36,147 nt of DNA from Bacteroidales bacterium (GTDB lineage: Bacteria > Bacteroidota > Bacteroidia > Bacteroidales > UBA932). Below the pieces are notes generated by a model that saw nothing but the letters and a program-made list of their open reading frames with translations, searched no databases and was not told where the DNA came from. The stretch is taken from assembly GCA_016290725.1 (NCBI GenBank), contig JAEEUZ010000006.1, positions 1-36,147 of the forward strand, written 5' to 3'. Below are positions 24,907 to 32,649 of this stretch, one piece after another. Each line of letters opens with the position of its first letter. The stretch's first letter is position 1. The position numbers and the translations under genes were made by a program.

Positions 24907-26216
24907 TGCTCTACAAGTTTTACAAACAGTTTAAGATTGCGGTCCAGAAGCTCGAAATCTTCATCATCCAGAAGCCTGGACACGCACACGCGTATACCGC
25001 ACTGGCCGCTTCCGGTGGTGTTCAGAGGTATGGCGATTATGCCGCAACAAAGCAGATTCTCCAACAGTTCGCGGTTGCTGAGGTTCTTATACTCCACGGT
25101 GTAGAAGAATCCGTCCGAAATCGTCTGCTCCATATCCTTGTCGTACACCAGGTGGAAGCCGTTGGCGTCGAAAATTTCGCGGCTGCGATGCGCTCGGAAA
25201 CCGTAATTGCGCAGCTCCTTCACAAAATTGTACTTGCCTTCCACCGCCGCTTCCATCATGGCCGAGAAAGCGTACTGGGCCGAATGCGACGCACCGGAAG
25301 TATTCACGTACAGGTAATTCAGGATGAAATTATCGCCAAAACGCGCAATCCCCCACTTCTCCTTCAGCGCCGGATACTCCCTCTGGTAGAGTTTATCCGA
25401 AATACACGCGATTGCAATCCTCTCTCCCGCGTAACTGAATATCTTGGAAGCGGAAAGCAGTATCACGTAATTATCCGTATACCTTGCCACGGTGCTCTGG
25501 AACGGCGGCTGAAACGGGACGGACATATCTTTGCGGAAGTCCATGCACAGATACGCCATATCCTCCAGCACAACCACGTCGTACTGGGTTGCCAGTTCGC
25601 CTATGGTTTGCAGTTCCTCCTCCGTGAGGCAGATCCACGCCGGATTATTGGGATTGGAGTACAGAATCGCGGCAACGTTGCCCTGCTTGAAATAGCTCTC
25701 CAGCTTGGGACGCAGTTTTTCCGCCCTATACTCGTAGATATCGAAAATCTCGTTCTTGATTCCCAGGATGTCCGGCTGCCTTCCATGGGCCGAAAAGCCC
25801 GGGCAGATATACAGGATGGTATCCTTCGCCGGATTCAGCTGCGAGCATTCCAGGATGCTGGTCATACTTCCCTGCATGGAACCGACGGTGGGAACAATTC
25901 CTTTCGGGTCGATATCTATGTCGATGAAAGCCTTGATGAAGCGGGACGCATTCTTCTTGAGCTCCGGAATACCCTGAACCGAGGGATAAACCGACGGTAT
26001 ACCGCTGTCCAGAGCCTTTTTCTGAGCCTCTATGCCGATGGGGCATGCCGGTATTCCCGGCACGCCGAATTCCAGATGGCAGAACTTCTCCCCCGCCTTC
26101 TCCTCCATGGCCGAGCCCACGAGCGAGCACTGCCGTATGGTGGTGTGGGAGATGTCCTCTATGCCCATATCGGCAAGAATGCCATCCAATACCTTTTTGG
26201 AAACGGGTTTATCCAT
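24903..26216 (-). CDS. Class I/II PLP-dependent aminotransferase
   Basis: VPTVGSMQGSM, ILYSNPNNPAWICL, VVLEDMAYLCMDF, LLSASKIFSYAGERIA (PLP lysine region). Start set to MDKPVSKK at 26216. ATGA-type overlap with the CoA-transferase. Confidence 0.88.
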   Translation of the reverse strand: MDKPVSKKVLDGILADMGIEDISHTTIRQCSLVGSAMEEKAGEKFCHLEFGVPGIPACPIGIEAQKKALDSGIPSVYPSVQGIPELKKNASRFIKAFIDIDIDPKGIVPTVGSMQGSMTSILECSQLNPAKDTILYICPGFSAHGRQPDILGIKNEIFDIYEYRAEKLRPKLESYFKQGNVAAILYSNPNNPAWICLTEEELQTIGELATQYDVVVLEDMAYLCMDFRKDMSVPFQPPFQSTVARYTDNYVILLSASKIFSYAGERIAIACISDKLYQREYPALKEKWGIARFGDNFILNYLYVNTSGASHSAQYAFSAMMEAAVEGKYNFVKELRNYGFRAHRSREIFDANGFHLVYDKDMEQTISDGFFYTVEYKNLSNRELLENLLCCGIIAIPLNTTGSGQCGIRVCVSRLLDDEDFELLDRNLKLFVKLVEQ

Positions 26217-26220
26217 ATCT

Positions 26221-26808
26221 CTATCGTTTTTCACGGGCCATTGCAAGGCCGGCGTCGAAAGCCTTCAGGTTGGTTTCCACCACGGCGTCGCCCTTGCGCG
26301 CGAAGATACGGCGTATGCCGTCGCGGAGTTTATCGGCCTCCAGGATATCCAGAACCGCGGCTACCGCTCCCAGGAGCACCATGTTTGCGCTGCGGGGCGA
26401 GAGGATTTCCTTTGCCACGGCATCCACGTCGATGGCAATCACGCGCGGATACTTTGCCAGCTCCGCCTCGATTGCCGACATTTCCGGATAATTCGGAATG
26501 TTCACGAAGGGCGTCGTATTGGTGATGATCCATCCGTTTTCCTTCGACAGGAAGGGCACATAGCGCAGCGCTTCCATCGGCTCAAGGGAAACTATCACAT
26601 CGGCCCCTCCCCTGGGGATAAGGTCACTGTGGATGGGCTCGGAGCTGAGGCGCAGGTTCGACTGTACGTCGCCGCCCCTCTGGCTCATGCCGTGAACCTC
26701 CGCCTGCTTCAGATGAAGCCCCTGTTCAAGGGCGGCGGAACCTATGACTGTTGCGATGGAGAGGATGCCTTGCCCTCCCACACCTGCGAGAATAATATCT
26801 TTTTTCAT
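26221..26808 (-). CDS. iorB: Indolepyruvate:ferredoxin oxidoreductase, beta subunit
   Basis: MKKDIILAGVGGQGILSIATVIGSAALEQGLHLKQAEVHGMSQRGGDVQSNLRLS. Confidence 0.9.
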   Translation of the reverse strand: MKKDIILAGVGGQGILSIATVIGSAALEQGLHLKQAEVHGMSQRGGDVQSNLRLSSEPIHSDLIPRGGADVIVSLEPMEALRYVPFLSKENGWIITNTTPFVNIPNYPEMSAIEAELAKYPRVIAIDVDAVAKEILSPRSANMVLLGAVAAVLDILEADKLRDGIRRIFARKGDAVVETNLKAFDAGLAMAREKR

Positions 26809-28409
26809 TTGGCTGCAGTTTTAGCGTGACGTCTTAAGGTCTGGAGGCATTCGCGGCGGCATACGATAACCGACACGCCGTGATACTCGATTTCCTCCCT
26901 TATTACCCTTTCCATTTCGGGATAGTTCTTCGGAAGAGGGACTATAGTGCGTATGTGCTCCTTCTCCACTCCCAGGCCTTCGCAAATGGCCTCTATGCGG
27001 CCCGTGCCTGCGGAATCTTGCCCTCCCGTCATTGCCGTAGTGAGATTGTCCGATATGCACAGCACCACGTCGGCCTTGCCATTCACTGCGTCCAGAAGGC
27101 CCGTCATTCCGCTGTGCGTGAAGGTTGAATCTCCCAGCACGCCAACCGACGGCCAAGTGCCGCTGTACGCCGCTCCCTGGGCCATCGTGAACGAAGCGCC
27201 CATCTCCACGCAGGTGTGGATTGCGTTGAACGGGGCCATATATCCAAGCGTATAGCAGCCGATGTCGCTGAATACGCGCGCCGTGGGATAGTCTTTCTTC
27301 AGAACGTTATTCAGCGCCGTGTAGAAATCCCTGTGGCCGCAGCCGATGCAAAGTGCCGGCGGGCGCGGAGCTACAACCTCGCTGGCGGGATAAGCCTCCA
27401 GCGCGGGCAGCCCCAGAGCCTTTCGAACGGCATCCGGAGAGAGTTCTCCGTCCCGGGGAAGAGTATTGTCGATACGGCCGATGATCTCAGTGCCGATGGG
27501 GAAAACTCCGCGGAGCCTCTCCTCCACCAGCGGCTGGCCTTCCTCGATCACAAGGATCTTAGGAACCATCCCAGCCAGTTCCTGCGCCATCTTGCGCGGG
27601 AACGGATACTGCGACACCTTGAGCACCGGGAACGGGCAGCCCTGAGGGAAATTCTCCATCAGGTAGTTATACGAAATGCCGCAGGCGATGATTCCCATCG
27701 AATGGTCCGGCCCGTCTTTAAGGAAATTGAAGGCCGATTCCGCCGCGTCCTCCTCGAACTGCGCGTAATCCTTGATGAGCTCGCGGTTGCGCACCCGGGC
27801 GTTCACCGGAAGGGTTACCCAGCGGCGAGGATGCTCCGGATAATGAAGCTCGTTCTGCTCCTGGATATCCTTCCAGGGCTCCACTACGGCGCGGGAATGC
27901 GCCATGCGGGTGGTAAGCCTCATGATCACAGGAATGCCGCGCTTTTCCGAATACTCGAAAGCGGCGCGTGCCATTGTATATGTTTCCTGCTGCGACGAGG
28001 GTTCGAACACCGGCATCATGCCGAAGGTGCCCCAGAAGCGGGAGTCCTGCTCGTTCTGCGAGCTGTGCATGGAAGGATCGTCGCAGGCCGCTACCACGAG
28101 GCCGCCGTTCGCGCCCGTCATCGCGCTTCCCATAAGGGGATCTGCACATACGTTCATGCCCACGTGCTTCATGCACACGAGCGCCCGCTTTCCGGCATAG
28201 GACATGCCCAGGGCGCCTTCCATTGCGGTTTTTTCATTGCTGGACCACACATTGTGCACCTTGCGCTCCGCCGCCAGCGGGTGCGCCTGGATGAATTCCG
28301 TGATTTCCGTGGAGGGAGTGCCGGGGTATGCATAAACCCCGCTCAGGCCCGCATGCAGCGCGCCTAATGCCAAGGCTTCGTCTCCCAAAAGAAGATTTTT
28401 TTCAGCCAT
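26805..28409 (-). CDS. iorA: Indolepyruvate:ferredoxin oxidoreductase, alpha subunit
   Basis: LLLGDEALALGALHAGLSGVYAYPGTPSTEI, KHVGMNVCADPL, CIGCGHRDFY, GDSTFTHSGMTGLLDAV (ThDP binding). Start set to MAEKN at 28409. Confidence 0.92.
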   Translation of the reverse strand: MAEKNLLLGDEALALGALHAGLSGVYAYPGTPSTEITEFIQAHPLAAERKVHNVWSSNEKTAMEGALGMSYAGKRALVCMKHVGMNVCADPLMGSAMTGANGGLVVAACDDPSMHSSQNEQDSRFWGTFGMMPVFEPSSQQETYTMARAAFEYSEKRGIPVIMRLTTRMAHSRAVVEPWKDIQEQNELHYPEHPRRWVTLPVNARVRNRELIKDYAQFEEDAAESAFNFLKDGPDHSMGIIACGISYNYLMENFPQGCPFPVLKVSQYPFPRKMAQELAGMVPKILVIEEGQPLVEERLRGVFPIGTEIIGRIDNTLPRDGELSPDAVRKALGLPALEAYPASEVVAPRPPALCIGCGHRDFYTALNNVLKKDYPTARVFSDIGCYTLGYMAPFNAIHTCVEMGASFTMAQGAAYSGTWPSVGVLGDSTFTHSGMTGLLDAVNGKADVVLCISDNLTTAMTGGQDSAGTGRIEAICEGLGVEKEHIRTIVPLPKNYPEMERVIREEIEYHGVSVIVCRRECLQTLRRHAKTAAK

Positions 28410-28471
28410 AATCAGTTTGATAGTTTCAGTACTTGGGGGAAAAGCTGTGGTTAGTAGACTTTCCCGAAACA

Positions 28472-28503
28472 CAAATATAAGTTTTTGCCGCCGTATTTAC
28501 AAA
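28472..28503 (-). promoter_or_regulatory. Promoter for the iorA-iorB-aminotransferase-CoA-transferase operon
   Basis: Minus strand: TTTG (28503-28500), 20-nt spacer, TATATTTG (28479-28472). Confidence 0.7.
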
Positions 28504-28582
28504 ATTTTCCGCAAATGAAAGAGCACGAAATATTAATTTGAAAAATTAATAAGCATCCGGCACACTTTCTTTAAAAAGTGAG

Positions 28583-28590
28583 TATATTTG
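28583..28590 (+). promoter_or_regulatory. -7 element of the divergent promoter for the EEP/OPA/phosphoesterase operon
   Basis: TATATTTG; no good -33 TTTG at the expected distance. Confidence 0.5.
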
Positions 28591-28624
28591 TATTTCGTGG
28601 ATTTGTATAACCACATGGCACTCT

Positions 28625-29458
28625 ATGAACCGATTTATTAGAATCCTTGTCGTTCTCGCAGTAGTTCTGCCGGCATTCTCCTGCAAAGGGCCGCAGAAAG
28701 ACTCCCTGCTTGTGATGTCGTACAACATCCGTAACTCCCATAAAGAGGACGGCCCCAACGCCTGGGACATCCGCCGCAGCGCAACCCCGGCAATGCTGGA
28801 CGCAGTGAATCCGGACATTTTCGGCGTCCAGGAAGCCTATCCGGAGCAGCAGGAGTACATCCTGGAGCAGTGCCCCCGTTTCAAAGCCATCGGCGTTGGC
28901 CGTAACGACGGAGACCAGGACGGCGAACGCACCACGGTCTTCTACAACACCAAAGTGCTGGAAATTCTGGATGGCGGCACCTGGTGGCTCTCCGAAACCC
29001 CGGACGTCCCTTCCGTGGGCTGGGATGCCAAGTATCCCCGCACCGCCACCTGGGTGAAGATGAAAGACCGCCGAAACGGCCGCAGCTTCTACTTCGTGAA
29101 TACCCACCTGGACCATAAGGGCGTGAACGCCCGCCGCGAAGGCCTCCGCATGGTCGTTTCCAAAATCCGCGAAATGGATCCGGATCTTCCGATGGTTTTC
29201 ACCGGAGATTTCAACGTGGAGCCCGCAGATAGCTGCCTCATGGTGCTGGATTCCCTCATGACAAGCGCCCGCGTCGCCGCTACCGTAACGGACACCACAT
29301 CCTCTTTCAACGGCTTCAAGGGCCCCAAGTCTATCATCGACTATATCTATTACAGCGGCTTTGCCGGGGCCGATGAATTCCGCGTAGTTACGGAAAGCTT
29401 CGACGGCAAGCCCTTCATATCCGACCACTATCCGATTATATCAAAACTCAAATACTAA
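28625..29458 (+). CDS. Endonuclease/exonuclease/phosphatase (EEP) family lipoprotein, probable phosphodiesterase
   Basis: Lipobox LPAFSCKG; MSYNIRNSHKEDGPNAWDIRR, DIFGVQEAYPEQ, NTHLDHKG, FTGDFNVEP, ISDHYPI. Confidence 0.9.
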   Translation: MNRFIRILVVLAVVLPAFSCKGPQKDSLLVMSYNIRNSHKEDGPNAWDIRRSATPAMLDAVNPDIFGVQEAYPEQQEYILEQCPRFKAIGVGRNDGDQDGERTTVFYNTKVLEILDGGTWWLSETPDVPSVGWDAKYPRTATWVKMKDRRNGRSFYFVNTHLDHKGVNARREGLRMVVSKIREMDPDLPMVFTGDFNVEPADSCLMVLDSLMTSARVAATVTDTTSSFNGFKGPKSIIDYIYYSGFAGADEFRVVTESFDGKPFISDHYPIISKLKY

Positions 29459-30831
29459 TGGCTTTTTTGGATTTCTACAAGATCAGCGCCCCCTCGGCTA
29501 ACAAAGTTCCCGCCGAGAAGGTAGACTCCACCTACAAGCGCCTCCGCTTCCAGTCCTTCCTGGCTGGAACCTTCGGCTACGCTCTGTACTATGTCTGCCG
29601 CCTTTCCATGGGCGTAATGAAGCAGCCGCTCATCGACGCGGGGCTTCTGAATGCAACCCAGCTGGGTATCATCGGCGCCTGCCTGTACTGGGCATACGCG
29701 GTGAGCAAACTCATCAGCGGCTTCCTTGCCGATGGCTCCAACATCAAGCGCTTCATGGCAACGGGTATCACCATCTCCGTGCTTATGAACTTCATCATGG
29801 GTATCCTTGGTGTCACCGCGCTTAACGGCGGCATCACAACCTCTCTGCTGTTCATCCTGTTCGCCATCTGCTGGGCAATCAACGGCGCCACCCAGGCCAT
29901 GGGCGCCCCGCCGGCAATCATCGCCCTGTCACGCTGGTATCCGCTGCGCATACGTGGAACATACTATGGATTCTTCAGCGCATCCCACAATATCGGTGAA
30001 GGTCTCTCCTTCATCTTCGTGGGTTCCATCGTTGCAGCATTCGGCTGGAAGTGGGGCTTCTTCGGAGCCGCCCTGGCCGGCGTCCTTGGCATCATCCTCA
30101 TCCTCCTGCTCCTCCACGACACTCCTGAATCCAAGGGTCTTCCTCCCGTGGAAGTGCTCACCGGAGAGAACGAGAAGGCGGAAACCCTCACTCCCGAGCA
30201 GAAGAGGGCCCAGACCAAGAAGATGCAAAAGTCCGTCATCAAGAACCCCGGTGTGTGGATCCTCGCACTTGCCAGCGCCTTCATGTACATGAGCCGCTAC
30301 GCCATCAACGAGTGGGGCGTCATCTTCCTGCAGGACACCAAAGGCTACGATCTGGCCGGCGCTGCCGCCATCATCGGCATCAACCCCATATTCGGTATCA
30401 TCGGCACTGTGGTTTCCGGCTGGCTGTCTGATGTGCTCTTTAAAGGCGACCGCAAGTATCCCGCTTTCGTCGCCGGTATCCTGGAAGCCATCGCCCTGGC
30501 CCTGTTCCTTTTCGGAGGAGCGTCCAAGTGGATCAATATCGTTGCAATGGTCCTGTTCGGCATCGCAATCGGCGTTCTCATCAGCTTCCTGGGCGGCCTC
30601 ATGGCAGTGGACCTCGTTCCCCGTCAGGCAACGGGTGCGGCACTCGGTATCGTGGGCATGGCATCCTATGCCGCGGCAGGTCTGCAGAACGTTGTTACCG
30701 GTCTTCTTATGGACAGCGGCGTGGAAGGTGTACGCGACTACACCTATGTGCGCTGGTTCTGGCTCGGTGCCGCTATCATCTCGTTCATCCTGCCCATCTT
30801 CAACTGGAGGCGTAAAAAGCAGCAGATTTAA
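29458..30831 (+). CDS. MFS transporter of the organophosphate:Pi antiporter type (GlpT/UhpT-like)
   Basis: TAATG overlap with EEP. GYALYYVCRLSMGVMKQPLIDAGLLNATQLGIIGACLYWAYAVSKLISGFLADGSN and SRWYPLRIRGTYYGFFSASHNIGEG are typical of OPA transporters. Confidence 0.9.
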   Translation: MAFLDFYKISAPSANKVPAEKVDSTYKRLRFQSFLAGTFGYALYYVCRLSMGVMKQPLIDAGLLNATQLGIIGACLYWAYAVSKLISGFLADGSNIKRFMATGITISVLMNFIMGILGVTALNGGITTSLLFILFAICWAINGATQAMGAPPAIIALSRWYPLRIRGTYYGFFSASHNIGEGLSFIFVGSIVAAFGWKWGFFGAALAGVLGIILILLLLHDTPESKGLPPVEVLTGENEKAETLTPEQKRAQTKKMQKSVIKNPGVWILALASAFMYMSRYAINEWGVIFLQDTKGYDLAGAAAIIGINPIFGIIGTVVSGWLSDVLFKGDRKYPAFVAGILEAIALALFLFGGASKWINIVAMVLFGIAIGVLISFLGGLMAVDLVPRQATGAALGIVGMASYAAAGLQNVVTGLLMDSGVEGVRDYTYVRWFWLGAAIISFILPIFNWRRKKQQI

Positions 30832-32487
30832 TTGGCGAAGCTTTACAATATCTGCCTCCTGGCCATACTGATGGCCTTTTCCACCTGCGACAGGGACAAT
30901 CCGGTTGAAGGTGGAGAAGGCGCCGTTCCCGGTGACTGGACCATTACCGGCACAGTCACCTGCACCGACGGCACCCGCCTGGAGGGCGTGGTGGTGTCGG
31001 ACGGTGTCAACTGCGTAAAAACAGACGCCAAGGGCAGGTATTACCTCTCATCGGACCTCTCCGCCACAGACTATGTCTTCGTCTCCACCCCGTCGGAATA
31101 CTCCGCCCCGGTGGAAAGCGGCATGGCCACGTTCTGGAAGTTCCTCCGCTACTGCCCCAGCGACTCCGAAGGCAGGTATACGGCGGATTTCACCCTGTAC
31201 AGGATCTCCAACCCGGAGTGCTACTCCGTGATGCTGTTCGCAGATCCCCAGCCGCGCAACTCCGGTGCAGCCAGGGATAAGGTGGGCTACCACTCCCTGG
31301 ACATCTGCGAAGACATGTACCACGACATGCGGGACCTTGTCTCCGACGTCCCCGGGCGCAAATTCTACGGAATCGGCCTTGGAGATATCGTCCATCAGGA
31401 CCTTTCCCTCCTTGCGAATTACCTCGCCGGGATGGCCACCACCGGAGTAACCACATACAACGTCATCGGCAATCACGACCATGGGCATCGATTCATGGCC
31501 GATGATCTCTCGTCCAAGGACTTCGAGGAGCAGATGGGCCCCGTGAACTATTCGTTCAACCTGGGCGGCATCCACTACCTCATTCTGGACAACATGATTT
31601 CGCCGGACCCGTCCACCGAAAAGTACTGCGACGACTGCGCCACCGGCCTCACGGACCGTATCTGGCAATACGTTCAGAACGACCTTGCCCTGGTGCCGCA
31701 CAATGTGCCCCTGATGGTATGTGCCCATTCCCCCATGATGCGCATGGAAAACGGGAAAAACCGCTCCGGGCAGCATCTGGACGATTTGAGGGCCCTTCTG
31801 GCCAACTATCCCAAGGCCTATGTCTGGGCCGGTCACACCCACGCAACGTTCAATTACGTGGATTTGTCCAACCCCGTGATTGAGAGCCATACGGTTTCCC
31901 GCGTCACCGGCGCCTTCTGGACCAACGACTGGCTCGGCGCCAACGGCACGCCCCGCGGCTACGTTATCATGGATTACAACAACGGCGATATTTCCTGGTG
32001 GTTCAAGCCCCTGTATTTCCAGGCAGGAGCCTGGATCGGCCGTGAAAACGACGGCACTCCGGACTACACCTGGCGGGACTGGGACTACAACTCCTCCGGC
32101 CGCGCCATCATGAAAGCCACCGGCAAACCCCTCGGCAGCAGCTACCAGATGCAGCTCTTCCCTCCCGGAACCTACGATGAAGGCGACGGCTACGTCTACG
32201 CCAACATCTTCCTCTGGGACGAAGCCTGGAAGATGCCCCAGTTCACATCGGCCTCCGGCTCCACCCCCATGGAGCGCGTTACGGACAGCTCCCACAGCTA
32301 CTCCTACAGCGACTGGTCCATCACCAGTTTCTACCACAAAAATACCCGAATCGGCGCAGACTACGTCCCCTCCACGGACAACTGCCGCTCCATCTTCCGC
32401 GTCCGCGTCCCCGACGCTCACGGCTCCGGCTCCGTATCCGTCACCGACCGCTTCGGCCACACATACACCTCGACAATAAATTGGTAA
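30832..32487 (+). CDS. Calcineurin-like metallophosphoesterase lipoprotein
   Basis: TTG start directly after the MFS stop; signal and lipobox AILMAFSTCDRD; FADPQPRN, GLGDIVHQD, NVIGNHDHGH, GHTHATFNY. Confidence 0.88.
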   Translation: MAKLYNICLLAILMAFSTCDRDNPVEGGEGAVPGDWTITGTVTCTDGTRLEGVVVSDGVNCVKTDAKGRYYLSSDLSATDYVFVSTPSEYSAPVESGMATFWKFLRYCPSDSEGRYTADFTLYRISNPECYSVMLFADPQPRNSGAARDKVGYHSLDICEDMYHDMRDLVSDVPGRKFYGIGLGDIVHQDLSLLANYLAGMATTGVTTYNVIGNHDHGHRFMADDLSSKDFEEQMGPVNYSFNLGGIHYLILDNMISPDPSTEKYCDDCATGLTDRIWQYVQNDLALVPHNVPLMVCAHSPMMRMENGKNRSGQHLDDLRALLANYPKAYVWAGHTHATFNYVDLSNPVIESHTVSRVTGAFWTNDWLGANGTPRGYVIMDYNNGDISWWFKPLYFQAGAWIGRENDGTPDYTWRDWDYNSSGRAIMKATGKPLGSSYQMQLFPPGTYDEGDGYVYANIFLWDEAWKMPQFTSASGSTPMERVTDSSHSYSYSDWSITSFYHKNTRIGADYVPSTDNCRSIFRVRVPDAHGSGSVSVTDRFGHTYTSTINW

Positions 32488-32498
32488 CACTATTTTAT

Positions 32499-32645
32499 AT
32501 GAAAGAAAACAAAACAACCACAGCACCAGGGAAGGCCTATGTCTCCCCTGAGTGTACATGTCTGCTGGTGCAGGAGGAACGGAACATCCTATCCGGCGAG
32601 TACTCAATTCCGAAAATTGAAGAAGAAGATTTAGATTGGGACTAG
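32499..32645 (+). CDS. 48-aa small protein upstream of GLUG lipoprotein 3
   Basis: MKENKTTTAPGKAYVSPECTCLLVQEERNILSGEYSIPKIEEEDLDWD; 11 nt after the phosphoesterase stop and 4 nt before the GLUG ATG. Same layout (Y-x-(A/S)-P, acidic tail) as the ORFs at 734 and 5645. Confidence 0.75.
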   Translation: MKENKTTTAPGKAYVSPECTCLLVQEERNILSGEYSIPKIEEEDLDWD

Positions 32646-32649
32646 CCGT

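Noticed and set aside
24906-26525. 539-aa plus-strand ORF
   Set aside because: Antisense to the well-supported aminotransferase and iorB; no coherent motifs.
27216-28367. 383-aa plus-strand ORF
   Set aside because: Antisense to iorA; Arg/His-rich shadow translation.
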